This document shows, piece by piece, positions 1 through 7,235 of a stretch of 64,000 bases of DNA (positions are counted from its first letter, which is position 1; every line of letters begins with the position of its first letter). The translations under genes and the position numbers were made by a program. The notes beneath the pieces are model-generated. The model was not told where the DNA came from. It saw nothing but the letters and a program-made list of their open reading frames with translations, and did not search any database. This DNA is from Stenotrophomonas maltophilia (lineage in GTDB: Bacteria > Pseudomonadota > Gammaproteobacteria > Xanthomonadales > Xanthomonadaceae). The DNA lies in NCBI GenBank assembly GCA_002435595.1, contig DJBL01000093.1:13801-77800 (forward strand), given 5' to 3'.

Positions 1-1420
1 CGTCGGCCAGTTCGATGGTAGCGCCCTTGGCGTCCACTTCCTTGACCACGCCTTCGACCTTGGAACCCTTCGGGTTGGCCGCCATGTACTGGCCGAACGG
101 ATCCTGCTCCAGCTGCTTGACGCCCAGGCTGATGCGCTCGCGTTCCGGGTCGACGGCCAGGACGACGGCGTCCAGGTTGTCGCCCTTCTTGAAGTTGCGG
201 ACCACGTCTTCGCCGGTGGTGTTCCAGCTGATGTCGGACAGGTGCACCAGGCCATCGATACCGCCGTCCAGGCCGATGAAGATGCCGAAGTCGGTGATCG
301 ACTTGATCTGGCCCGACACCTTGTCACCCTTCTTGTGGATGGCAGCGAAGGTTTCCCACGGATTGGCGGCAACCTGCTTCATGCCCAGCGAGATGCGGCG
401 ACGCTCCTCGTCCACGTCCAGGACCATGACTTCGACTTCGTCACCGACCTGCACAACCTTGGACGGGTTGACGTTCTTGTTGGTCCAATCCATTTCCGAC
501 ACGTGCACCAGGCCTTCCACGCCCGGCTCGATCTCGACGAACGCGCCGTAATCGGTCACGTTGGAGACCTTGCCGAAGACGCGGCTGTTGGCCGGGTAAC
601 GACGGGCGATGTTGTCCCACGGATCCTCGCCCAGCTGCTTGAGGCCCAGCGAAACGCGGTTGCGCTCGCGGTCGAACTTCAGCACGCGCACGTCCAGCTC
701 GTCGCCGACGTTCACGACTTCGGACGGATGGCGCACGCGCTTCCAGGCCATGTCGGTGATGTGCAGCAGGCCGTCGATACCGCCCAGGTCCACGAATGCG
801 CCGTAGTCGGTCAGGTTCTTGACGACACCCTTCAGGATCGCGCCTTCCTGCAGCTTGTCCATCAGCTGCTCGCGCTCTTCCGAGTGCTCGCTTTCGACGA
901 CAGCGCGGCGCGACACAACGACGTTGTTACGCTTGCGGTCCAGCTTGATGAGCTTGAATTCCAGCTCCTTGCCTTCCAGGTAGGCCGGATCGCGCACGGG
1001 GCGCACATCGACCAGGGAACCCGGCAGGAACGCGCGGACATCCTTGATGTCCACGGTGAAACCACCCTTGACCTTGCCGCTGATGCGGCCGGTGATGGTT
1101 TCGTTCTTTTCCAACGCTTCTTCCAGCTCGTCCCACACCATCGCGCGCTTGGCCTTCTCGCGCGACAGGACGGTCTCACCGAAGCCGTTCTCGATGGAAT
1201 CGAGGGCGACCTTGACGACGTCGCCTTCGGCGACATCGATCTCGCCAGCGTCGTTACGGAACTGCTCGATCGGCACGATGCCTTCGGACTTCAGGCCGGC
1301 GTTGATCACCACGACGTCGCCGCGGACTTCAACGACAACACCGCTGACGATGGCGCCCGGCTTCAGCTTGGCCAGATTGGCCTGGCTGGCTTCAAACAGT
1401 TCGGCAAATGATTCGGTCAT
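1..1420 (-). CDS. rpsA: 30S ribosomal protein S1 (3' end outside window)
   Basis: Ribosomal protein S1 binds mRNA on the 30S subunit and helps load mRNAs with weak Shine-Dalgarno sequences. The visible 473 residues start at MTESFAELFE and contain successive S1 (OB-fold) repeats with the usual signatures, for example VTDYGAFVEIEPGVEGLVH and ITDFGIFIGLDGGIDGLVH. Family members are about 560 residues, so roughly the last 85, the end of the sixth repeat, lie beyond the left edge. The start at 1418-1420 has no strong Shine-Dalgarno sequence, as is usual for rpsA, whose translation is autoregulated in E. coli. It is preceded by cmk on the same strand with a 196-bp gap, the common proteobacterial order cmk-rpsA. 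Identification is secure. Confidence 0.97.
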   Translation of the reverse strand, partial: MTESFAELFEASQANLAKLKPGAIVSGVVVEVRGDVVVINAGLKSEGIVPIEQFRNDAGEIDVAEGDVVKVALDSIENGFGETVLSREKAKRAMVWDELEEALEKNETITGRISGKVKGGFTVDIKDVRAFLPGSLVDVRPVRDPAYLEGKELEFKLIKLDRKRNNVVVSRRAVVESEHSEEREQLMDKLQEGAILKGVVKNLTDYGAFVDLGGIDGLLHITDMAWKRVRHPSEVVNVGDELDVRVLKFDRERNRVSLGLKQLGEDPWDNIARRYPANSRVFGKVSNVTDYGAFVEIEPGVEGLVHVSEMDWTNKNVNPSKVVQVGDEVEVMVLDVDEERRRISLGMKQVAANPWETFAAIHKKGDKVSGQIKSITDFGIFIGLDGGIDGLVHLSDISWNTTGEDVVRNFKKGDNLDAVVLAVDPERERISLGVKQLEQDPFGQYMAANPKGSKVEGVVKEVDAKGATIELAD

Positions 1421-1616
1421 TAGATTTACTCTGTTGGACACATGGGCCGGTTGGCTTCCCTTCGGGGAATGGCTACCGCCCGCCTGTTGGTCGACCCCGG
1501 AACTGCAGGTCGTGTGTTAAGTAGGAAAACCGCCACGCATCATTGCGGGACGGAGCTTGTGTTGCCTTGCGATGTGCGACGCCGCCGATGCGCTGGCGGC
1601 TCTCCTGTACAACGGA

Positions 1617-2297
1617 TCAGGCACCCGAAACCGGAAGCAGATCCAACACGTTGGCAACGACCTGGTCGATGCCGATACCACTGGTGTCGATGATGACGGC
1701 ATCGTCTGCCGGCTTCAGGGGCGCCACTGTGCGCTGTGCATCACGGGCGTCGCGGGCCATGATCTCGCGCAGGAGGTCATCAAAGTTAACAGAAACCCCC
1801 TTGTCTTTCAACTGCTTATGCCGGCGCCCGGCGCGCTCCTCGGCGCTCGCGGTCAGGAACACCTTGAACGGGGCGTCCGGGAAGATCACCGTGCCCATGT
1901 CACGGCCATCGGCGACCAGGCCGGGGAGAATCCTGAATGCGCGCTGGCGCTCCTTCAGCGCGGCCCGCACCTCCGGGATGGCCGCGATCGCCGAGGCCAG
2001 GGCGCCGGTGGTCTCCAGGCGCAGCTCATCGGTGGCATCGGTATCATTGACCACCACCCGCAGGCCGCCGTCGGCCGCTTCGACGAACCGGACATGGGTG
2101 TCGAAGGTGCAGCGGACCAGCGCCGAGGCGTCGGAGGTGTCGATGTCGGCCCAGCTGGCGGCCACGCCCACGGCGCGGTACAGGGCGCCAGAATCCAGGT
2201 AATGCCAGCCCAGGCGGCGTGCGACAATGCGGCTGACGGTCCCCTTGCCGGCCCCGGACGGGCCGTCGATGGTGAGCACGGGAGGTAGCTGGTTCAT
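1617..2297 (-). CDS. cmk: (d)CMP kinase
   Basis: Cytidylate kinase phosphorylates CMP and dCMP with ATP in pyrimidine nucleotide recycling. The 226-residue product starts MNQLPPVLTIDGPSGAGKGT; GPSGAGKGT (about residues 11-19) is the P-loop, followed by YLDSGALYRAV and GLVADGRDMGTVIFPDA, which bind the substrate, and a lid region with the RRHKQL segment. Length matches the family. I chose the ATG at 2295-2297; longer versions in frame lack homology and would run through the promoter region of rpmJ on the other strand. It lies upstream of rpsA, the usual arrangement. Confidence 0.96.
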   Translation of the reverse strand: MNQLPPVLTIDGPSGAGKGTVSRIVARRLGWHYLDSGALYRAVGVAASWADIDTSDASALVRCTFDTHVRFVEAADGGLRVVVNDTDATDELRLETTGALASAIAAIPEVRAALKERQRAFRILPGLVADGRDMGTVIFPDAPFKVFLTASAEERAGRRHKQLKDKGVSVNFDDLLREIMARDARDAQRTVAPLKPADDAVIIDTSGIGIDQVVANVLDLLPVSGA

Positions 2298-2371
2298 GGG
2301 TTTCCCTGTGGAATGGACCGCCCATTCTAGCCCCGCCCCGGGGGGCCTTGAGACCTTTTTCGCGCAACCAC

Positions 2372-2401
2372 TTGAAAGGATGGAAAAAAGCCCGGTACAA
2401 T
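2372..2401 (+). promoter_or_regulatory. sigma70-type promoter of rpmJ
   Basis: TTGAAA at 2372-2377 and TACAAT at 2396-2401 are separated by 18 bp, a good vegetative promoter. It lies about 90 bp upstream of rpmJ and faces it. The divergent cmk start is at 2297, so the region also carries cmk's upstream sequence. Confidence 0.65.
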
Positions 2402-2491
2402 TGCGGGCTTGAACGGGCGTCACCTGCCGATTGTCATCTGCATATCGCGGCCGCGCTCCAACCGAATCCAACGTTTACGCCGAGGTATGCA

Positions 2492-2617
2492 ATGAAAGTC
2501 CTGTCTTCCCTGAAGTCGGCCAAGTCCCGTCACCGCGATTGCAAGGTCGTTCGTCGTCGCGGCAAGATCTTCGTGATCTGCAAGTCGAACCCGCGTTTCA
2601 AGGCTCGCCAGCGCTGA
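2492..2617 (+). CDS. rpmJ: 50S ribosomal protein L36, zinc-free (C-) type
   Basis: The 41-residue basic protein starts MKVLSSLKSAKSRHRDC and ends SNPRFKARQR. It is the L36 paralogue type represented by YkgO in E. coli. Zinc-binding L36 has a C-x2-C...C...H set. Here only two cysteines remain (in HRDCKV and VICKS), and the final histidine position is Phe (PRFK), so the zinc site is lost. A GAGG at 2482-2485 precedes the ATG by 6 nt. It is monocistronic, with its own promoter and a strong terminator, and is not next to rpsM as in many bacteria. Confidence 0.96.
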   Translation: MKVLSSLKSAKSRHRDCKVVRRRGKIFVICKSNPRFKARQR

Positions 2618-2656
2618 GCCCCGGGACGTCGCGGCCACTGGCCGGGACCTGCCTGA

Positions 2657-2687
2657 ATAAAAAGCCGCCTCCGGGCGGTTTTTTATT
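2657..2687 (+). terminator. rho-independent terminator of rpmJ
   Basis: CCGCC-TCCG-GGCGG stem flanked by an A run on the left and six T on the right, starting about 40 nt after the rpmJ stop. Confidence 0.85.
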
Positions 2688-2736
2688 GCCGTTTTTGTTG
2701 TAATCGCATTTCTTGACAACTGGGGAGTAGATCGAG

Positions 2737-3063
2737 ATGAAGCGTTACCTGACCACCCTGCCGCTGCTTGCGGTGCTGGCCTGCGCCAGCGCCCACGCCG
2801 ACACCCTGCTGATCGACCGCAGCCAGGAAAAGCCCGCCACCGCCCTGCCCGTCCGCGGCCAGAGCATGCAGCAGGTGCAGGCCCGGTTCGGCGATCCCGG
2901 CGAACGCCTGGAGCCACGCGGCGGCCAGAAGCGCCAGTGGCCGACGATCAACCGCTGGGTCTACCCGCAGTTCACCGTCTACTTCGAGAAGCAGAAGGTG
3001 ATCGACGTGGTGGCCAACAAGGCCGACGCCAACGAAGTCGGCCCCAAGCCGCCGATCCGCTGA
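2737..3063 (+). CDS. small periplasmic protein with BamE/SmpA-like motif
   Basis: The 108-residue product has a cleavable signal peptide (MKRYLTTLPLLAVLACASAHA, cleavage after about residue 21). The mature part contains RGQSMQQVQARFGDPGE, followed by WPTINRWVYPQFTVYFE and KVIDVVANK. This G-x-S-x2-Q-V-x3-F-G-x-P, then W-x-Y, then V-x-F-x2-x-K-V pattern resembles the two-layer BamE/SmpA/OmlA fold. The fold assignment is inference from the motif. It is not BamE itself: there is no lipobox cysteine followed by the BamE core. GGGGAG lies 10 nt before the ATG. Function unknown. Confidence 0.8.
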   Translation: MKRYLTTLPLLAVLACASAHADTLLIDRSQEKPATALPVRGQSMQQVQARFGDPGERLEPRGGQKRQWPTINRWVYPQFTVYFEKQKVIDVVANKADANEVGPKPPIR

Positions 3064-3105
3064 CCCATTACCCGCCCGCCCACGGCGGGCCATCGCATCG
3101 AGACC

Positions 3106-4143
3106 ATGAACGACACGCTCCGCTTTCCGGCCGAATGGGAAACCCAGTCCGCCATCCTGATCGCCTGGCCCCACGCCGACACCGACTGGGCTGACCGCCT
3201 GGGTGACGTCGAGGACACCTACATCGCCCTGGTCGCTGCCATCACCCGCTTCCAGCCGGTGCTGATCATCGTCGCCGACGATGACCTGGAGGCCTACGCC
3301 GATGCGCGCCTGCGCTCCAACCGGATCGACACCGACCGTGTCCGTTTCGTCACCGCACAGTACGACGACACCTGGCTGCGCGACTCGGGCCCGATCACGC
3401 TCACCCGTGCCGACGGCGGCTTCCGCCTGCTCGATTTCCGCTTCACCGGCTGGGGCGGCAAGTTCGACGCCAGCCTGGACGACAAGCTGGTCGGGGTGCT
3501 GCACCAGGCCGGCGTGTTCGCGCCGGGGGCCGAGGTGCAGAGCATTCCGTTCGCGCTGGAAGGCGGCGGCATCGAGACCGACGGCGCCGGCACCCTGCTG
3601 ACCACCTGGCAGTGCCTGCACGAGCGTCATCCGGAGCGCAGCCGCGCATCGCTGAGTACCGACCTGGCCGCCTGGCTGCAGCAGGACCGCGTGCTGTGGC
3701 TGGACCACGGCTACCTGGAGGGCGACGACACCGACGCCCACATCGACACCCTGGCGCGCTTCGCCTCGGTGGACAGCATCGTCTACCAGGCCTGCGATGA
3801 CAGCAGCGATTCGCACTTCGCCGAACTGCAGGCGATGGGCAACGAACTGGCCGCGCTGCGCACCGCCGATGGCCAGCCGTACCGCCTGTTCCCGCTGCCG
3901 TGGGCGCAACCGGTGATCGACGACGGCCGCCGCCTGGCCGCGTCCTACGCCAACTACCTGATCCTCAACGGCGCGGTGCTGATGCCGGCCTACGGCGATG
4001 TGGCCGACGAGGCCGCGCGGGCGGTGCTGGCCCAGGCCTATCCGGACCGGGAGATCGTGCCGGTGCCGTGTCGTTCGCTGATCTGGCAGAACGGCAGCCT
4101 GCACTGCATCACGATGCAGTTGCCGGCAGGATTGCTGGCCTGA
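3106..4143 (+). CDS. aguA: agmatine deiminase
   Basis: Agmatine iminohydrolase converts agmatine to N-carbamoylputrescine and ammonia, the first step of the arginine-decarboxylase route to putrescine in bacteria that lack agmatinase. The 345-residue product belongs to the peptidyl-arginine-deiminase (PAD_porph) fold: FPAEWETQSAILIAWPH at the start, TWLRDSGP with the active-site acid, LEGGGIETDG, GDDTDAHIDTLARF with the catalytic His, and GSLHCITMQLP with the nucleophilic Cys near the C-terminus. All catalytic elements are present and the length is normal. It is 294 bp upstream of aguB, the next enzyme of the pathway. Confidence 0.95.
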   Translation: MNDTLRFPAEWETQSAILIAWPHADTDWADRLGDVEDTYIALVAAITRFQPVLIIVADDDLEAYADARLRSNRIDTDRVRFVTAQYDDTWLRDSGPITLTRADGGFRLLDFRFTGWGGKFDASLDDKLVGVLHQAGVFAPGAEVQSIPFALEGGGIETDGAGTLLTTWQCLHERHPERSRASLSTDLAAWLQQDRVLWLDHGYLEGDDTDAHIDTLARFASVDSIVYQACDDSSDSHFAELQAMGNELAALRTADGQPYRLFPLPWAQPVIDDGRRLAASYANYLILNGAVLMPAYGDVADEAARAVLAQAYPDREIVPVPCRSLIWQNGSLHCITMQLPAGLLA

Positions 4144-4225
4144 TCGGCCACTGACCCGCCCGGCCTGATTGGCCGCAGCGGGTGGGGGCGGTGCGGGAAC
4201 CCCTCATGCCCCCGCACACCCGCTG

Positions 4226-4249
4226 CGACCCACCTTCAACCGTGGGTCG
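4226..4249. repeat. short inverted repeat between aguA and aguB
   Basis: CGACCCAC and GTGGGTCG form an 8-bp stem with an 8-nt loop. It resembles the GTAG-REP hairpins elsewhere in the window but lacks the GTAG head. The 294-bp gap 4144-4437 otherwise holds no gene I can support. Confidence 0.4.
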
Positions 4250-4437
4250 GCAGCCGATGCAGGTGCGACCGCCCACCGCCGATGATCGCGGCCGGTCCGG
4301 TGCGCTTGCGGCCATCGCGCGGCGCCGGCCAGCGGCCGGCACCGCCGCTGCATGGGCACTGCCCATTTAGCGGCCAGCACGCTGCGTGCACCCATCCGCG
4401 ATAAACTGCGTTTTTCCCCCTGCAGGACCGTCTCCGG

Positions 4438-5325
4438 ATGAGCTCACGCCACACCCTTTCCGTCGCCCTGATCCAGGAGCGCAACCACGGCGATGCCGAG
4501 GCCAATCTGGGCGTCATCGAAGCGCGCGTGGCTGAAGCGGCCGCACAGGGTGCCAAGCTGATCCTGCTGCAGGAACTGCACAACGGCGCGTACTTCTGCC
4601 AGCACGAGTCGGTCGATGAATTCGACCTGGCCGAGCCGATCCCGGGCCCGAGCACCGAGCGCCTGGGCGCACTGGCCAGGAAGCATGGCGTGGTGATCGT
4701 CGGTTCGCTGTTCGAGCGCCGCGCCGCCGGGCTGTACCACAACACCGCGGTGGTCTTCGAGAAGGACGGCACCCTGCTCGGCAAGTACCGCAAGATGCAC
4801 ATCCCGGACGATCCGGGCTTCTACGAAAAGTTCTACTTCACCCCGGGTGACATCGGCTTCAAGCCGATCGACACCTCGGTCGGCCGCCTCGGCGTGCTGG
4901 TGTGCTGGGACCAGTGGTACCCGGAGGCGGCGCGCCTGATGGCGCTGGCCGGCGCCGAACTGCTGCTCTACCCCACCGCCATCGGCTGGGATCCGGACGA
5001 CCAGAAGGATGAGCAGGGCCGCCAGCGCGATGCGTGGGTGCTCAGCCATCGCGGCCACGCCGTGGCCAACGGCGTGCCGGTGCTGAGCTGCAACCGGGTC
5101 GGCCATGAAGCCTCGCCGCTGGGCGCCTCGGGCATCCAGTTCTGGGGCAACAGCCACGTGCTGGGCCCACAGGGCGAGTTCATCGCCGAAGCCGGTGGCG
5201 AGCCCACCGTGCTGCTGTGCGAGGTCGACCTGCAGCGCAGCGAACACGTGCGCCGGATCTGGCCGTTCCTGCGTGATCGCCGCATCGATGCATACGGCGA
5301 CCTGCTCAAGCGCTACATCGACTGA
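4438..5325 (+). CDS. aguB: N-carbamoylputrescine amidase
   Basis: A nitrilase-superfamily hydrolase that releases putrescine, CO2 and ammonia from N-carbamoylputrescine. The 295-residue product has the Glu-Lys-Cys triad: E46 (LILLQELHNG), K119 (GKYRKMHIPDD) and C156 (LGVLVCWDQWYPEAARL). The extended motifs around them match AguB rather than generic nitrilases. The length is typical. The start ATG is 4438; an upstream GCAGGACC may act as a weak ribosome site. With aguA it completes agmatine to putrescine. Confidence 0.95.
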   Translation: MSSRHTLSVALIQERNHGDAEANLGVIEARVAEAAAQGAKLILLQELHNGAYFCQHESVDEFDLAEPIPGPSTERLGALARKHGVVIVGSLFERRAAGLYHNTAVVFEKDGTLLGKYRKMHIPDDPGFYEKFYFTPGDIGFKPIDTSVGRLGVLVCWDQWYPEAARLMALAGAELLLYPTAIGWDPDDQKDEQGRQRDAWVLSHRGHAVANGVPVLSCNRVGHEASPLGASGIQFWGNSHVLGPQGEFIAEAGGEPTVLLCEVDLQRSEHVRRIWPFLRDRRIDAYGDLLKRYID

Positions 5326-5344
5326 CACCCAGGATCCCCCTTCC

Positions 5345-5875
5345 GTGACCGTGCAGCTGCGCGACGCCCGTGACACCGACATCGACGCCATCACCGCGAT
5401 CTACGCGGTGGAGGTGACCGACCTGGTCAACACCTACGAGTACGACGTGCCCGACGCGGCGGAGATGCTGCGCCGCATGCACGATATCGTCGGCCGCGGC
5501 TTCCCCTACCTGGTGGCCGAGGTCGATGGCCAGGTGGCCGGCTATGCCTACGCCAATACCTACCGCGGGCGCATCGCCTACCAGTACACGGTGGAGAACT
5601 CGGTCTACGTGGCCGGCGGTTTCCAGGGCCGTGGCGTGGGCACCGCATTGATGCAGGGGCTGATCGATGCCTGCGTGGCGCGCGGCTACCGTCAGATGGT
5701 GGCGGTGATCGGCGAGCCGACCAACACCGCCTCGATCAAGCTGCACGAACGTTTTGGTTTCCACACCGTGGGTATTTTCCGCGGCCTCGGCCGCAAGCAC
5801 GGCCGCTGGCTGGACACCGTCCAGATGCAGCGCGCGCTCGGCGATGGTGCCGACAGCGCCCCTTCGAATGAATGA
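5345..5875 (+). CDS. GNAT N-acetyltransferase, phosphinothricin/methionine-sulfoximine type
   Basis: The 176-residue product is a Gcn5-related acetyltransferase of the Pat/Bar/MnaT group. These acetylate the amino group of phosphinothricin, methionine sulfoximine or other amino-acid analogues. Evidence: VQLRDARDTDIDAITAIY at the N-terminus, NTYEYDVPDAAEM typical of the group, and the acetyl-CoA P-loop FQGRGVGTALMQGLIDAC. It ends with IGEPTNTASIKLHERFGFHTVGIF. I place the start at GTG 5345, 11 nt after AGGA; GTG 5351 is an alternative. It follows aguB by 19 bp and overlaps the next gene, so the three are probably co-transcribed. The actual substrate is not known. Confidence 0.88.
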   Translation: MTVQLRDARDTDIDAITAIYAVEVTDLVNTYEYDVPDAAEMLRRMHDIVGRGFPYLVAEVDGQVAGYAYANTYRGRIAYQYTVENSVYVAGGFQGRGVGTALMQGLIDACVARGYRQMVAVIGEPTNTASIKLHERFGFHTVGIFRGLGRKHGRWLDTVQMQRALGDGADSAPSNE

Positions 5876-7100
5876 AATGACTGAAGCCCACATTGATGAC
5901 ACCGGCGATGCGTTGTTCGCCGGCCAGCCCGTGCGCGTGGTCGAGCGCGATGGCGTGCGCTACACCCTGCTCGGCACCGCCCACGTGTCCCAGGCCAGCG
6001 TGGAGGCGGTGGAGCGCGCGATCGGCAGTGGCCGTTTCGACGCGGTCGCCGTCGAGCTGGATGCGCAACGCCTGCAGGCGTTGACCAACCCCGATGCCCT
6101 GGCCAAGCTGGATCTGGTCGAGGTGATCCGCAAAGGGCGCGTGGCCCTGTTCGCCGCCAACCTGGCACTGGCCGCCTATCAGCGCCGCCTCGCCGAGCAG
6201 TTGGGGATCGAACCCGGCGCCGAACTCAAGCGCGCGGTGACGCTGGCCAACGAACGCAACCTGCCGGTGCACCTGATCGACCGCGAAGTCGGGCTGACCT
6301 TCAAACGCGCCTCGCAGCGACTGGGCTTCTTCGGCCGGATCAAGCTGGTGACGGGCCTGGGCGCAGGCCTGTTCGCGTCCGACGAAGTGGGCGAGGACGA
6401 GATCGAAAAGCTCAAGCAGGGCGACATGCTGGAGGCCAGCTTCGGTGAGTTCGCCAGCGAAAGCCCGGCCCTGTACGAGACCATCATCGGCGAGCGCGAC
6501 CGCTACATGGCCACGCGCCTGCGCGAAGTGCACGACCCGGCCCAGCGCGAAGTGCTGGCAGTGGTCGGCGCCGGTCACCTCGCTGGCCTGGCCAGGTACC
6601 TGGAGACCGACACCGATGCCCCCGGCCCGCTGCGCGAGTCGCTGGAAGCGGTGCCCAGGAAGCGCAACATCCCCTGGATCACCCTGACCATCCTGGCCGT
6701 GGTGCTGACCGGCATCGCGGTGGGCTTCTACCGCGGCGGCCTGGGCATGGGCAGCGAGCTGCTGCTGACCTGGGCGATGTACACCGGCGGCCTGGCCGGC
6801 CTGGGCTGCCTGCTGGCCGGCAGCCACCCGCTGAGCATCCTGACCGCGGTCGTGGTGGCCCCGTTCAAACCCTTCCGGTTGAGCATCCCGACCGGCGCGT
6901 TCGCCGCCCTGGTGGAAACACGGTTGCGCAAGCCGGCCTACGCCGATTTCCTCAAGCTGCGCGACGACGCGCAGAGCGTGAAGGGCTGGTACCGCAACCG
7001 GGTAACCCGGGTGGTGCTGACCTTCATGCTGACCAACCTGGGCAGCATGCTGGGATTGTGGCTGACCGGGTTCCAGGTGTGGGGGAAGGTGGCGGGGTAA
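5868..7100 (+). CDS. TraB/PrgY-type membrane protein
   Basis: The 410-residue product carries an N-terminal TraB/GumN-like domain, beginning around VRVVERDGVRYTLLGTAHVS (residues 20-40) with VERAIGSGRFDAVAVELDAQR. The C-terminal third has three to four hydrophobic segments (ITLTILAVVLTGIAVGF; LLLTWAMYTGGLAGLGCLLAG; LSILTAVVVAPF; VLTFMLTNLGSMLGLWL). The family is named after enterococcal pheromone-shutdown protein PrgY/TraB; in proteobacteria the role is unknown, though a protease-like fold has been proposed. The GxxH and ExD/E motifs of that proposal are visible (GTAHVS, VELD). The start at 5868 overlaps the end of the GNAT gene; ATG 5877 is also possible. Confidence 0.82.
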   Translation: MNEMTEAHIDDTGDALFAGQPVRVVERDGVRYTLLGTAHVSQASVEAVERAIGSGRFDAVAVELDAQRLQALTNPDALAKLDLVEVIRKGRVALFAANLALAAYQRRLAEQLGIEPGAELKRAVTLANERNLPVHLIDREVGLTFKRASQRLGFFGRIKLVTGLGAGLFASDEVGEDEIEKLKQGDMLEASFGEFASESPALYETIIGERDRYMATRLREVHDPAQREVLAVVGAGHLAGLARYLETDTDAPGPLRESLEAVPRKRNIPWITLTILAVVLTGIAVGFYRGGLGMGSELLLTWAMYTGGLAGLGCLLAGSHPLSILTAVVVAPFKPFRLSIPTGAFAALVETRLRKPAYADFLKLRDDAQSVKGWYRNRVTRVVLTFMLTNLGSMLGLWLTGFQVWGKVAG

Positions 7101-7120
7101 ACGCTGCGCACCCGCAACGG

Positions 7121-7153
7121 AAAAAGGCCACGCACTGCGTGGCCTTTTTTTTC
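7121..7153. terminator. bidirectional terminator
   Basis: GGCCACGC-ACT-GCGTGGCC with an A run before and eight T after, between the plus-strand traB-like gene and the minus-strand RND operon. It can serve the plus strand well and the minus strand through the AAAAA run. Confidence 0.85.
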
Positions 7154-7212
7154 GTACCGGCCAACGGCCGCTACCTGCGCATCCCGTGGAGCCGACCAAC
7201 GGTCGGCTCTAC
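7154..7212. repeat. pair of GTAG-type REP hairpins
   Basis: Two short palindromes: CGGCC-AAC-GGCCG within 7154-7174, and AGCCGACC-AAC-GGTCGGCT ending CTAC at 7186-7212. The second matches the repeated extragenic palindromes found at several other places in this window. Confidence 0.75.
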
Positions 7213-7235
7213 CGCACTGCGTTGCGCCCGGCCGC

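Noticed and set aside
2713..2736. TTGACA at 2713-2718 as a promoter for the small periplasmic protein
   Set aside because: No acceptable -10 lies at the right distance before the start codon.
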